Shown here piece after piece: positions 47,763 through 56,809 of a stretch of DNA of 64,000 nucleotides. The stretch comes from Pseudoalteromonas espejiana DSM 9414 (GTDB lineage: Bacteria > Pseudomonadota > Gammaproteobacteria > Enterobacterales > Alteromonadaceae). Position numbers and translations under genes: made by a program. The DNA lies in the NCBI RefSeq assembly GCF_002221525.1, contig NZ_CP011028.1, positions 2,863,001-2,927,000 of the forward strand. Reading direction: 5' to 3'. The number at the start of each line of letters is the position of its first letter. Position 1 is the stretch's first letter. A model generated the notes under the pieces. That model saw nothing but the letters and a program-made list of their open reading frames with translations, made no database searches and was not told the origin of the DNA.

Positions 47763-48737
47763 TTACGAGAACTGGTCAAACAAACTTTCAGTGCTTAACC
47801 CTTCTTGCTGTAAAATATCTTTTAAACGACGCAGCGCCTCTACCTGAATTTGTCTTACACGCTCACGTGTTAAACCAATTTCACGACCCACATCTTCAAG
47901 GGTGGATGGCTCGTAGCCTAGTAGGCCAAAACGGCGCGCTAATACTTCACGCTGTTTAGGGTTTAGCTCACCTAACCAATCTACAATGTGCTTATTAATA
48001 TCGTTATTTTGAACTTCACCTTCGGGACCTGCACTTTTTTCATCAGCGATAATATCAAGCAGTGCACTGTCGTTTTCGCCACCAATTGGCATATCAACCG
48101 AGGCAATTTTTTCGTTCAAACGCAGCATTTTTGTTACGTCTTCTACAGGTCTATCTAGGCTTTGGGCAATTTCTTCTGCAGTTGGCTCGTGGTCAAGCTT
48201 TTGAGTAAGCTCGCGTGCTGTACGCAAGTAAACATTTAATTCTTTAACAACATGAATTGGCAAACGAATCGTACGAGTTTGGTTCATAATGGCGCGTTCA
48301 ATTGTTTGACGTATCCACCATGTTGCATAGGTTGAAAATCTAAAGCCGCGTTCTGGGTCAAATTTTTCAACAGCGCGAATTAAACCAAGGTTGCCTTCTT
48401 CAATTAAGTCTAAAAGCGCTAATCCGCGATTATTATAGCGGCGAGCAATTTTAACAACTAAACGTAGGTTACTTTCTATCATCCGTTTACGTGATGCTTC
48501 ACAGCCACGTAACGATTTGCGGGCAAAAAATACTTCTTCTTCTGCGCTAAGTAGGGGAGAAAAACCAATTTCTCCTAAATAAAGTTGGGTAGCATCGAGA
48601 TTTTTAGTGACTTCCTCTTTTGCAAAAATCTCTTCTTCGTTATCTACCTCTTCAAGTAGTGCTGCATTTTCTTCTACTGCGGTGTCATCAAATTTTTCGT
48701 CGGTGGTGTTTTTGTCAAGTTTTGCTGCGCTAGCCAT
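47763..48737 (-). CDS. rpoS: RNA polymerase sigma factor RpoS
   Basis: 324 residues from ATG 48737, with a GGGAGAAGG ribosome site; the frame starts at 48755 without one. Sigma-70 regions 1.2 to 4.2 are complete: [28 protein letters not shown] in region 2, TYATWWIRQ in 2.4, and [18 protein letters not shown] in 4.2. It directs stationary-phase and general stress transcription. It follows nlpD by 35 bases. In related bacteria the main rpoS promoter lies inside nlpD. Confidence 0.97.
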   Translation of the reverse strand: MASAAKLDKNTTDEKFDDTAVEENAALLEEVDNEEEIFAKEEVTKNLDATQLYLGEIGFSPLLSAEEEVFFARKSLRGCEASRKRMIESNLRLVVKIARRYNNRGLALLDLIEEGNLGLIRAVEKFDPERGFRFSTYATWWIRQTIERAIMNQTRTIRLPIHVVKELNVYLRTARELTQKLDHEPTAEEIAQSLDRPVEDVTKMLRLNEKIASVDMPIGGENDSALLDIIADEKSAGPEGEVQNNDINKHIVDWLGELNPKQREVLARRFGLLGYEPSTLEDVGREIGLTRERVRQIQVEALRRLKDILQQEGLSTESLFDQFS

Positions 48738-48772
48738 AAGCCTTCTCCCGAGCAATTATCAATACCTAGAAA

Positions 48773-49597
48773 TTAGGGAAGGTATTTAGCAGGGTTGACA
48801 GCTTGCCCACGGTAGCGAATTTCAAAACGAAGCGCAGTGACCGAAGATTCCGACTTACCAATTTCTGCTATTTTTTGTCCTGCCTTAACTTTCTGCTTTT
48901 CTTTAACAAGTAATTTCGAATTATGTGCATAAGCACTTAGGTAATCATCATTATGTTTCAATATGATTAAATTACCGTATCCTCGAAGCGCATTACCCGC
49001 ATACACCACCGTTCCTTGTGCTGCGGCTAAAACTGAAGCCCCTGTCCGATTAGTAATCTGTAAACCTTTATACCCGTTTTCCTTATTAGAAAAGCGTTTG
49101 GTTACCTTGCCCTTTGCAGGCCAAGACCAAATAACCTTGCCATTCGGTACAGGTTTAGCATTACTAACTAAATCATTGGCTTGTTTTTGAACATACTCTC
49201 GTTGTTTCGGCTGATCAAGATCTTTCTTTAATTTTTTGTTAGTTTTTTGTGGGTTTTTATTCGAGTTACTAGATTGATTAGCTGCAGCTTTGGCCTGCCA
49301 TACTTTTTGGGGAGATTTTTTTAAAGATATAGTTTGCCCAGGAAATATTACATAAGGTGCTGAAATTGAATTATTTTTTGCAAGTCTTCTAAAATCCTGC
49401 CCTGCACTAAACGCAATGGAATAAAGCGTATCCCCTTTTTGGACCTTATAACGCCCCCCGTTAATGTTAACACCACGTTGAAATTCATTAACATTACTAT
49501 TTAAGCTGCTCACAGGCGCAGGAACATGGCGAGATGAACAACCTTGAAGTAAATATACAATAAATACAATTACATAAAATATAAATTGTTTATTCAA
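48773..49597 (-). CDS. nlpD: NlpD, LytM-domain amidase activator lipoprotein
   Basis: 274 residues from a TTG start with GGAG ten bases upstream. Lipoprotein signal with Cys20 in LLQGC. A LysM murein-binding domain (about 50-95, YKVQKGDTLYSIAFSAG) and a basic linker rich in Lys/Asn/Gln are followed by a C-terminal LytM/M23 domain. The catalytic zinc residues are lost in that domain (LRFEIR replaces the usual HLHFEIR-type motif), so it is an activator of AmiC-type amidases in cell separation, not a peptidase. Located directly upstream of rpoS. Confidence 0.93.
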   Translation of the reverse strand: MNKQFIFYVIVFIVYLLQGCSSRHVPAPVSSLNSNVNEFQRGVNINGGRYKVQKGDTLYSIAFSAGQDFRRLAKNNSISAPYVIFPGQTISLKKSPQKVWQAKAAANQSSNSNKNPQKTNKKLKKDLDQPKQREYVQKQANDLVSNAKPVPNGKVIWSWPAKGKVTKRFSNKENGYKGLQITNRTGASVLAAAQGTVVYAGNALRGYGNLIILKHNDDYLSAYAHNSKLLVKEKQKVKAGQKIAEIGKSESSVTALRFEIRYRGQAVNPAKYLP

Positions 49598-49638
49598 CGA
49601 GTTTTACTCCAAAGTTCTTAAAGTGCTGTTTTTAGCAA

Positions 49639-50217
49639 TTAGCGTAGTAAAAAGTACGCTATTACTATTAATGCAACTAATCCCCAGCCAAGTACTTCAA
49701 CATACTGACGTAATTTTTGTTCCATTTTAACTCCGCCCCACTTCATTAAAGCAGAGACTAAAAAGAAACGCGCGCCACGACCAATCGCCGATGCAATTAA
49801 AAATGGTAAAAACGCCATCTGTAAAACGCCTGCACCTATGGTAAATACTTTATAAGGAATTGGCGAAAAACCCGCTAAAAAAACGACCCACACACCGTAT
49901 TCTTTAAACCATGTTAAAGCTGTTTCAAACTTTTCTTGCCAATGCATTTGCTCTATTAACGGTTGAACAACGGGTTCAAATAACCAGTAACCTAAAAAAT
50001 AACCGACGATCCCCCCAAGCACTGAGGCAACGGTAGCAAAGCTTGCAAAGCGCCATGCTTTACTTGGTTGAGCAAGCGACATAGGCGCAAGCATTACATC
50101 TGGTGGCACCGGGAAAAAAACAGATTCAGCAAAGCTCATAGCTGCAAGGTAGCGCTCAGCAAAGCGGTGTTTTGCCCACACTAGGGCCATATCGTATAAC
50201 TTAGTAAACAATTTCAA
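49639..50217 (-). CDS. yqaA: YqaA family inner-membrane protein (DedA/VTT-like)
   Basis: 192 residues from a TTG start (AGGA seven bases upstream). The SNARE-associated/VTT fold shows the conserved FAERYLAAMSFAESVFFPVPPDVML and AGFSPIPYKVFTIGAGV segments with about five membrane helices. DedA-superfamily proteins are linked to undecaprenyl-phosphate or phospholipid translocation and membrane homeostasis; the role of YqaA itself is not established. It lies between pcm and nlpD, as in many relatives. Confidence 0.9.
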   Translation of the reverse strand: MKLFTKLYDMALVWAKHRFAERYLAAMSFAESVFFPVPPDVMLAPMSLAQPSKAWRFASFATVASVLGGIVGYFLGYWLFEPVVQPLIEQMHWQEKFETALTWFKEYGVWVVFLAGFSPIPYKVFTIGAGVLQMAFLPFLIASAIGRGARFFLVSALMKWGGVKMEQKLRQYVEVLGWGLVALIVIAYFLLR

Positions 50218-50226
50218 CGTGAATTC

Positions 50227-50865
50227 CTATTCAATATCACCAGGTATAAGGGGTACAAACCGTACTGGTGCAATAACATGCTCTGTAAAGCTATCGCCTT
50301 TGCGAATAACCATTGTTAGTTTTTGATTTTGCTCGCCAATAGGGGCTAGTAGCACGCCGCCATCAGCTAATTGTGCAAGTAAATCTTGCGGTACTTTAGA
50401 AGCCGCAGCCGTGACAATAATACCATCAAACGGGGCTTGCGAGTGCCACCCTCGCCAACCATCACCATGCTTCATAGCAACGTTGTATAAATCAAGTTGA
50501 TGCAAACGTCGCTTGGCCTGCCATTGCAATGCTTTAATTCGTTCAACCGAAAATACCTTGGTAAAGCACTTTGCTAATATCGCGGTTTGATACCCAGAGC
50601 CCGTGCCAATCTCAAGTACCTTGTCGCGCACACCTGCTAAATGCAGCAGCTCAGTCATTCTAGCCACAATATAAGGCTGTGAAATTGTTTGCCCTTGCCC
50701 AATGGGCAAAGCGGTATTTTCGTAGGCTTTGTGCTTTAGCACATCATCAATAAATGCATGGCGTGGTGTTTCGGCAATAGCTTTTAGTACTTGCTTGTCT
50801 TCTACGCCTTCTTGCGCTAATAAACTAGAAAGCGCATTAGCACTGCGCGAGTAATTAGCCAGCAC
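50227..50865 (-). CDS. pcm: Protein-L-isoaspartate O-methyltransferase
   Basis: 212 residues from GTG 50865 (GGAG upstream). Rossmann-type SAM methyltransferase with [15 protein letters not shown] as motif I and the family motif [14 protein letters not shown] before it. It methylates isoaspartyl residues in aged proteins to start their repair. It overlaps the 3' end of surE by 11 bases, the classical surE-pcm pair. Confidence 0.96.
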   Translation of the reverse strand: MLANYSRSANALSSLLAQEGVEDKQVLKAIAETPRHAFIDDVLKHKAYENTALPIGQGQTISQPYIVARMTELLHLAGVRDKVLEIGTGSGYQTAILAKCFTKVFSVERIKALQWQAKRRLHQLDLYNVAMKHGDGWRGWHSQAPFDGIIVTAAASKVPQDLLAQLADGGVLLAPIGEQNQKLTMVIRKGDSFTEHVIAPVRFVPLIPGDIE

Positions 50866-51619
50866 GGTTTATCTCCATGTCGGCTAACCATTCACCTACC
50901 GCATTTATGCTTTCTTTTGCTGTCATATCAACACTTAATGGCGTTACTGATGCAAAGCCATTGTTGATAGCATAAAAGTCAGTGCCTTCGCCTGCATCGC
51001 TTTCTGTTCCCAACGAGCCATACCAAAAAATATCGCGGCCCCATGGGTCGGTTTGCTTAGTCATGGTTTCTGCTTTATGACGAGCACCTAATCGCGTTAC
51101 TTGTACGCCTTTTAATTCACTTAATGGAATATCAGGCACATTCACATTTATAATTTGATCTTTAGGCAGCGGGTGCGAGGCAAGGCCTTTAATTATATTT
51201 ACAGTAACCGCAGCAGCTGTTTCAAAATGTTCACCATGGTGCGAACAAAGCGATACTGCAATAGCGGGTAAACCTAAATGGCGGCCTTCGGTTGCAGCAG
51301 CAACTGTGCCAGAATAAAGGGTATCGTCGCCTAAGTTAGCGCCATGGTTAATACCAGCTACAACTAAATCAGGAGTTTCATCAACCAATTGATTTACGCC
51401 TAAATGTACACAATCCGTGGGCGTTCCATTAACTGATATAAAGCCATTTTCAAGCGTAGTGGCACGCAGTGGGTTTATGAGCGTTAATGAATTACTAGCA
51501 CCACTGCAATTACGATCTGGCGCAACCAGCGTTACATCAGCAATTTGCGTGAGTGCTTGGTACAAAACAGCAATGCCTTTTGCATTAACACCATCGTCGT
51601 TACTTAGCAGTATCTTCAT
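50855..51619 (-). CDS. surE: 5'/3'-nucleotidase SurE
   Basis: 254 residues from ATG 51619, supported by AAGGA eight bases upstream and by the family N-terminus [10 protein letters not shown]. The frame is open to 51718 only because it overlaps truD. Metal-binding NDD (7-9) and the [10 protein letters not shown] and [18 protein letters not shown] motifs are present. It dephosphorylates nucleoside monophosphates and short polyphosphate in stationary phase. It overlaps truD by 20 bases and pcm by 11. Confidence 0.96.
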   Translation of the reverse strand: MKILLSNDDGVNAKGIAVLYQALTQIADVTLVAPDRNCSGASNSLTLINPLRATTLENGFISVNGTPTDCVHLGVNQLVDETPDLVVAGINHGANLGDDTLYSGTVAAATEGRHLGLPAIAVSLCSHHGEHFETAAAVTVNIIKGLASHPLPKDQIINVNVPDIPLSELKGVQVTRLGARHKAETMTKQTDPWGRDIFWYGSLGTESDAGEGTDFYAINNGFASVTPLSVDMTAKESINAVGEWLADMEINRAG

Positions 51620-52649
51620 CTTGGCTATCCTTTTCTTTTCGCTCGCGAGGGCTTGCATCGGTGTAATCCACCAGCTCACGTAAAAGAGCGGTAGCAAAAC
51701 AACCTTTAGGCAAGCCAAAGCTTAATTTTAATGTGGTTGTATCTAGCGTTTCTATGGTTAAGTTTTCTGGAATAAGGCGCAGCATCCGGCGCTCGTTTTT
51801 AAGGCCTAATTCGCCTAAGTCATCGCACCAAGCTTGATATGGTTTTAGCCATATTTTTTCTTGCTCGGTTAAGCCTTTTTCGCTTTTTCCTACCATAGGT
51901 GCCGACATAACAATATCGCCAGAGGCTAAACGGGCAATGTTTTCGTCGCTTATAGCGTCTTCAAAAAATGCATTACTACCGCTGAGCATAAACACTTCGC
52001 GGTGCATTGTTTTAGCAAGGCCATGTTCTTTTACTCGCAGGCTCACTATTTGGTTAAATACATGTGAGCGCGCAGCTGAGATAATAATACCGCGTAGCTT
52101 TTTATCGCGAATACGCTCACCTGCAAACATTTTTTCGGCCATTACTAAATTATGCCCGTCGCGACCAAATCGTTGCTCGCCAAAGTAATTTGGTACGCCA
52201 GCACGCACAGCATTTATACGACATAATATATCAAGCGGCTCGCTAACATTACGAAGCGTAATAGTAAACCTGTTGCCCTTGTGGCAACCTGTGCGTAATT
52301 TACGCTCGTGGCGCTGCTGCGAAACCACAAAAATGCTATCGCTATTTAGCTCGCTAAAGTCAATGTGCTTTTTAATAGGTACTTTAACGCTAAACCATTG
52401 GCTACATACGCCATGTCGGTCTTTCATACCGGCATAGCTTACTTCTCGCGGCGATACTCCCGCTTTTTGCGCAATTAATTTAGCAACGTACTGAGTGTTT
52501 TCACCTTTTTTAACCACCTGTAAACATACATGCTCACCGCTGCCGGTAAACTCTATGCCTAAATCTTCATCCACCATAAAGTCTTCAGCGGTGGTTTTAA
52601 AATCGGCTTTTGAAAGTGGCGCACCGTATAAATAATTTAAGTCGCTCAT
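51600..52649 (-). CDS. truD: tRNA pseudouridine(13) synthase TruD
   Basis: 349 residues. The catalytic Asp77 lies in the conserved [10 protein letters not shown] motif, with the downstream [14 protein letters not shown] motif and the inserted TRUD domain. It makes pseudouridine at position 13 of tRNA-Glu. It overlaps ispF by four bases and surE by 20, within the ftsB-ispD-ispF-truD-surE-pcm block. The C-terminal tail is rich in Lys/Asp/Glu. Confidence 0.96.
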   Translation of the reverse strand: MSDLNYLYGAPLSKADFKTTAEDFMVDEDLGIEFTGSGEHVCLQVVKKGENTQYVAKLIAQKAGVSPREVSYAGMKDRHGVCSQWFSVKVPIKKHIDFSELNSDSIFVVSQQRHERKLRTGCHKGNRFTITLRNVSEPLDILCRINAVRAGVPNYFGEQRFGRDGHNLVMAEKMFAGERIRDKKLRGIIISAARSHVFNQIVSLRVKEHGLAKTMHREVFMLSGSNAFFEDAISDENIARLASGDIVMSAPMVGKSEKGLTEQEKIWLKPYQAWCDDLGELGLKNERRMLRLIPENLTIETLDTTTLKLSFGLPKGCFATALLRELVDYTDASPRERKEKDSQDEDTAK

Positions 52650-53143
52650 GCGTTGGTTGTACTCGTAAGCGCTTTATTCATAATAACCACCGCATGGCTA
52701 GAAATACCTTCTTTGCGCCCTTCAAACCCAAGTTTTTCGGTGGTGGTGGCTTTAACGTTAATTTGGCTAAGTTCACAATTTAAATCGCTGGCTAAATTAG
52801 TGCGCATAGCTTGAATGTGCGGCAACATTTTTGGCGCTTGAGCTACAATAGTGACATCACCGTTACCCAATACATAACCTTGCTCTTTAGCAAGGCCTAC
52901 AACGTGGCGCAGTAAAATACGGCTGTCGATATTTTCAAACTCGCTCGCTGTATCAGGAAAGTGTTTACCAATATCTCCCATAGCTAGCGCACCTAAAATA
53001 GCATCGCACAATGCATGAATAGCTACATCGCCATCAGAGTGTGCTAAAAAGCCTTGTGGGTAATCAATTTTTTCACCACAAATAGTTAGCGGGCCTTCGC
53101 CGCCAAACTTATGTACGTCAAAACCATGGCCAATTCGAATCAT
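52646..53143 (-). CDS. ispF: 2-C-methyl-D-erythritol 2,4-cyclodiphosphate synthase
   Basis: 165 residues. The metal ligands lie in GHGFDVHKF (Asp9, His11), with the [25 protein letters not shown] motif following. The C-terminal [15 protein letters not shown] motif is conserved. It catalyses the cyclisation step of the MEP isoprenoid pathway. It overlaps ispD by four bases, so synthesis of the two pathway enzymes is coupled. Confidence 0.97.
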   Translation of the reverse strand: MIRIGHGFDVHKFGGEGPLTICGEKIDYPQGFLAHSDGDVAIHALCDAILGALAMGDIGKHFPDTASEFENIDSRILLRHVVGLAKEQGYVLGNGDVTIVAQAPKMLPHIQAMRTNLASDLNCELSQINVKATTTEKLGFEGRKEGISSHAVVIMNKALTSTTNA

Positions 53144-53841
53144 AATGCACGCTCGTTATGTTGTTTGTTTAATAAAAACCCCGCCAAGTCTAAATCCTCC
53201 GGCGTGGTTATTTTAATATTGTCGCTGCGCCCTGCTATTAATTTAACGGGTTTGTTAGCCCACTCTATCGCACTGGCTTCATCGGTAATTGTAACGCCTT
53301 GTGCCAGCGCACTGTGAAGCGCATTTTTAAGCTCATCGTATTTAAAAAACTGGGGCGTTAACGCTTGCCATAAATCATCACGAGGAACCGTTTGTTCGCT
53401 GTAAGTGTGTCCGCGCTTTATGGTGTCTTTTACTTTGCTGGCTAAAATACCGCCTTCATCATCATTGATACACTGCGCTATTAACGTTTCAATATCGTTA
53501 ATGCTCACTAAAGGGCGTGCAGCGTCGTGAACCAACACCCATTTAGGCGGGTTACTTTCTAAAAACAATAAGCTATTAAGTACTGAGTCGGCACGCTCTT
53601 GCCCGCCATTTGCACGTATAATACGCGAATCAATAGGTGAAAGGGTGTCAAAGTAAGGGTCGGTTTGGCTAACAGCTACAACTATTTGGCTTAAGCTTTT
53701 AAGCTGCGAAAGCTTACTAAGCGTATGCTCTAAAATAGTTTTACCCGCAAGTTGAATGTACTGCTTAGGCGTATTGTGCTGCATTCTGCTACCTACACCG
53801 GCAGCGGGTACAATGGCAGCAATAGTATTATTAGTTTTCAT
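53140..53841 (-). CDS. ispD: 2-C-methyl-D-erythritol 4-phosphate cytidylyltransferase
   Basis: 233 residues from ATG 53841, where the family N-terminus [20 protein letters not shown] begins. The nucleotide-binding PAAGVGSRM and the VLVHDAARP and TDEASAIE motifs are conserved. It forms CDP-methylerythritol from MEP and CTP. It overlaps the ftsB stop by 11 bases. Confidence 0.96.
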   Translation of the reverse strand: MKTNNTIAAIVPAAGVGSRMQHNTPKQYIQLAGKTILEHTLSKLSQLKSLSQIVVAVSQTDPYFDTLSPIDSRIIRANGGQERADSVLNSLLFLESNPPKWVLVHDAARPLVSINDIETLIAQCINDDEGGILASKVKDTIKRGHTYSEQTVPRDDLWQALTPQFFKYDELKNALHSALAQGVTITDEASAIEWANKPVKLIAGRSDNIKITTPEDLDLAGFLLNKQHNERAL

Positions 53842-54118
53842 GTTGTTTGCCCGGTAAAACACGTATAAATGTTTCGTCCGGTTTTATCATTCCTAATTCG
53901 TTGCGTGCACGCTCTTCAATACCCTCTTGGCCTAGTTTTAAATCTTCTATGTCGGCGGTGAGTACTTTATTGCGCTTTATTAGTTTTTCGTTAGTTTGCT
54001 GGTGTGAAGCAACGGCTGTTTTTAACCGTGAGTAGTCTTGTACACCGTTGTGACCAAACCAAAGTCGGTACTGTATAAACAGTGCTAAGCACAACAGGCC
54101 AAGCTGAAAAAAACGCAT
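53831..54118 (-). CDS. ftsB: Cell division protein FtsB
   Basis: 95 residues: one N-terminal membrane helix (about 3-20), then a periplasmic coiled coil (about 28-70), then the conserved ERARNELGMIKPDETF motif. FtsB joins FtsL and FtsQ in the divisome. It heads the ispD-ispF-truD-surE-pcm operon; overlapping genes suggest one transcript. Confidence 0.95.
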   Translation of the reverse strand: MRFFQLGLLCLALFIQYRLWFGHNGVQDYSRLKTAVASHQQTNEKLIKRNKVLTADIEDLKLGQEGIEERARNELGMIKPDETFIRVLPGKQHEN

Positions 54119-54157
54119 TTAACACTCCCTATTTGTTTTTAATTTTTAAGTATAACG

Positions 54158-54787
54158 TTAGGCACGTGGCCGCTTTATGTTACGCCAATTTATATTACCC
54201 GCTAATAGCATTTCTCTAAGCGAAAGTACTCGAGGCGTACTACGTTTTGAAAACTGCCACTGATGCCCACAACAGGCAGCCGTTAAACTCATTTTACTGG
54301 GCTTAACTAATTGTGCAGTTTGTTGCTCTAAGCCTTGCCCTAAAAAGTTAAACCAGCCTAATTCATTACAATGCAGTTTATTGTCGCTTACTTGATCTAT
54401 GCTGTCTATTCTTAGTCTAACGTGGTCGTGGCTATTTAATAATACAGGTACTATTAGCCCCACTTTGGCATATGTTTGATAAAAAAGTTCATTTGCTTGA
54501 GCGTTAACTTCTGGTGGCGTTGGCCTTTGTTTTTCAAGCCACGAGCCATTTTGCGAATCAAGCGTAAAAGGCGAGCTACCATTAGCAACCAATGTGGCCG
54601 CGCGCTCTATGTAATACGGTAAACTTTTTAATTGGCGACGAAGTTTATCAGCATTAGGCTCAGCAACTAGGCGCTGCACCTCACGCTGATAAAACGCATT
54701 ACACAATTGTGCATACAGCACCTTTTGCGCATCACTTTGCCATATTTCTTGCTGCTGAGCTGCAAGTGGCTGATTTTTCGCGACCAA
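54158..54787 (-). CDS. Uncharacterised protein upstream of ftsB
   Basis: 209 residues, no signal peptide or membrane helix seen. I recognise no family. The N-terminal half is helical and rich in Gln/Ala, the C-terminal part contains a Cys-Cys-Gly-His cluster (AACCGHQW). It lies 40 bases upstream of ftsB on the same strand. The start is uncertain: the frame opens at a TTG (54787) with a weak GAG upstream, and no good ATG is near. Confidence 0.55.
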   Translation of the reverse strand: MVAKNQPLAAQQQEIWQSDAQKVLYAQLCNAFYQREVQRLVAEPNADKLRRQLKSLPYYIERAATLVANGSSPFTLDSQNGSWLEKQRPTPPEVNAQANELFYQTYAKVGLIVPVLLNSHDHVRLRIDSIDQVSDNKLHCNELGWFNFLGQGLEQQTAQLVKPSKMSLTAACCGHQWQFSKRSTPRVLSLREMLLAGNINWRNIKRPRA

Positions 54788-54862
54788 TAGTTGTACTCAA
54801 AAAACAAATAGGTAGCTGTTTTATAGCACACCGACGATTATTTTTTAAGCACACACTACAAT

Positions 54863-55342
54863 TTAAGCGCTTGGCTTTTCACCTAACTTAGCAATGCCCG
54901 TTTCTAAAAACTGCACCACGGTATTGCGCTTTTTACCAATTAATAAACTGCCATCGGCTAAAAACATAAAGTTTTGCCAATTGCGTTTAAATACATCAAA
55001 GGTGGTTTCGATAACGTTATCGCGCGCCATACAAAAATAAACCGTGGTGTTAGCCTGCCAATCTAAATGTTCTAAAATAGCGTGTGGTAGGCTTTCATCG
55101 CCGTTTTCCCAAGCGTCTTCCCAGTTTACTTCATCGCTAAAGCTTTCTTCTTTGCCACACCAATCGGTTTTATCAAAAAAGTCGGGGTGATCAAACTCAC
55201 GGCTTACCATAGTACTCCAAAGTACTGCAGCACGTTCGCTGGTCATAGGTTTTATGCGCGCAGCGTCTTCATCAGATACTGGTATATCTTTATGACGAAA
55301 AACCCAGGCTTTTTTGTGATCATCGAGAGAAATATAATTCAT
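54863..55342 (-). CDS. DUF2947 family protein
   Basis: 159 residues from ATG 55342. The open frame runs on to 55513 but that extension overlaps the divergent gene and has no ribosome site. The N-terminus MNYISLDDHKKAWVFRHKDI and the acidic, Trp-rich centre are typical of DUF2947, a family of soluble proteins of unknown function in Vibrio and relatives. Divergent from the DUF1653 gene with about 60 bases between starts. Confidence 0.75.
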   Translation of the reverse strand: MNYISLDDHKKAWVFRHKDIPVSDEDAARIKPMTSERAAVLWSTMVSREFDHPDFFDKTDWCGKEESFSDEVNWEDAWENGDESLPHAILEHLDWQANTTVYFCMARDNVIETTFDVFKRNWQNFMFLADGSLLIGKKRNTVVQFLETGIAKLGEKPSA

Positions 55343-55402
55343 AGTGTTGGTGTATTCTTTGGCATAATAAAAAGCAAACGTAATTATACAAGAGATCAAA
55401 AC

Positions 55403-55642
55403 ATGACTACAGCAATAAAACCACTTTCCCTCAAACCAGGCATTTACCAACACTACAAAGGGCCGCAATACAAAGTATTTTATGTGGCCACCCACAGTGA
55501 AACCGATGAGCAACTAGTAATTTATCAAGCACTTTACGGCGAGTACGGCATGTGGGCTCGCCCACTAAGTATGTTTACAGAAACCGTAGAAAAAGAAGGC
55601 CAAACCATACCTAGGTTTGCATACCTTGGACCTGCAGATTAA
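55403..55642 (+). CDS. DUF1653 family protein
   Basis: 79 residues from ATG 55403 (AGAG upstream); the frame is open upstream only because it crosses the DUF2947 promoter region. The compact beta-rich sequence has the family pattern PGIYQHYKGPQYKVFYVATHSE and LYGEYGMWARPLSMF. DUF1653 is a small domain of unknown function common in bacteria. It precedes the MoxR gene by 52 bases on the same strand. Confidence 0.85.
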   Translation: MTTAIKPLSLKPGIYQHYKGPQYKVFYVATHSETDEQLVIYQALYGEYGMWARPLSMFTETVEKEGQTIPRFAYLGPAD

Positions 55643-55694
55643 CTATGGCATTATAAACACATTCAACACTGCTCAGACCAGATAAGGGTAACCC

Positions 55695-56543
55695 GTGCAA
55701 TTTAATTCTACCGACAATTACATCGCAAGCAGCTCACTAAAACAGGCTGTAAATGCCGCCATTATGCTCGAAAAACCATTATTAATTAAAGGTGAACCAG
55801 GCACGGGTAAAACCATGCTGGCTGAGGAGCTTGCAAAAAGTTTAGATACCGAGCTTATTCAATGGCATATAAAATCGACTACCAAAGCGCAGCAAGGCTT
55901 GTACGAATACGATGCCGTATCGCGCCTGCGCGACAGCCAATTAGGTGACGAACGCGTACACAACATTGGCAACTACATTGTTAAAGGTAAATTGTGGCAA
56001 GCATTTAACTATGCCGAGCTTAACGGTAAACGCCCAGTACTTTTAATTGATGAAATAGATAAAGCCGACATCGAGTTTCCAAACGATTTACTGCTTGAGC
56101 TTGATAAAATGGAGTTTCATGTTTACGAAACCAACGAGCGCATTGTAGCCAAAGAGCGCCCTATTGTGATCATCACTTCAAACAATGAAAAAGAATTGCC
56201 AGATGCCTTTTTACGCCGCTGCTTTTTTCATTATATTGATTTTCCTAGCAGTGACGAAATGCAGCAGATTATTGATGTACACTACCCCAATGTTAAGCAA
56301 GATTTAGTACGCCAAGCGCTAGAGGTATTTTTTAACTTACGTGAAGCCAATGGCCTTAAAAAGAAGCCCTCCACCAGCGAATTACTCGATTGGTTAAAGC
56401 TTTTAATGGCAGAAGACATAGACGCAAAAACGCTGCACGACAAAGCGCAAAAAGGCGGATTAATGCCAATGTTTGGCGCCTTACTTAAAAACGAGCAAGA
56501 CATAAGCCTAATCGAAAAGCTCGCCTTTATGAGTCGTCGCTAG
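55695..56543 (+). CDS. MoxR-type AAA ATPase
   Basis: 282 residues from a GTG start. AAA+ core: Walker A GEPGTGKT (33-40), Walker B VLLIDE (115-120), sensor-1 in IITSNNEKE and an arginine-finger-like FLRRC. MoxR ATPases work with VWA-domain partners to insert cofactors or remodel complexes; the partner gene follows at 56810. The stop codon TAG coincides with the left edge of a MITE-like element, so the present C-terminus may have been set by the insertion. Confidence 0.9.
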   Translation: MQFNSTDNYIASSSLKQAVNAAIMLEKPLLIKGEPGTGKTMLAEELAKSLDTELIQWHIKSTTKAQQGLYEYDAVSRLRDSQLGDERVHNIGNYIVKGKLWQAFNYAELNGKRPVLLIDEIDKADIEFPNDLLLELDKMEFHVYETNERIVAKERPIVIITSNNEKELPDAFLRRCFFHYIDFPSSDEMQQIIDVHYPNVKQDLVRQALEVFFNLREANGLKKKPSTSELLDWLKLLMAEDIDAKTLHDKAQKGGLMPMFGALLKNEQDISLIEKLAFMSRR

Positions 56544-56805
56544 GGCCTGTTGACCTTTCAGGATTAAAATTTGTTCTAACTAGGGACGATTTAATCGTGG
56601 CGCGAGGTTTGTAACCTAGTGGGCTAAGTAAAAGCCGAGCAACAAAGAGTTAATCGTCCCTAGGACGAACCTTCGGGCAGCGCGTGTTTGGTATTTATGC
56701 TGTGTTATCGCCTATTTATGGGGAATAACCACACTACATAGGTTCTGCCTTGCCTAAATACCAAACACACTGCTGTAAATTTAACCTCGAAAGATAAACA
56801 GGCCC
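56543..56805. mobile_element. MITE-like non-coding element, copy 2
   Basis: About 263 bases with terminal inverted repeat GGGCCTGTTGACCTTTC at the left and its near complement ending ACAGGCCC at the right. It shares the inner sequence, including CGCGAGGTT and CCTAGTGGGCTAAGTAAAA, with copy 1 at 4889-5146, in the same orientation. Internal hairpins are kept: TGTTTGGTATTTA has an exact complement nearer the right end. It fills the whole gap between the MoxR and VWA genes, from the MoxR stop codon to four bases before the VWA ATG. Confidence 0.78.
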
Positions 56806-56809
56806 TTAT

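Noticed and set aside
51620..51718. N-terminal extension of SurE resembling a signal peptide
   Set aside because: It is an out-of-frame reading of the 3' end of truD; SurE is cytoplasmic and the family begins [10 protein letters not shown].
55343..55513. N-terminal extension of the DUF2947 protein
   Set aside because: It is hydrophobic translation of the antisense of the DUF1653 gene, with no ribosome site; the family starts at MNYISL.
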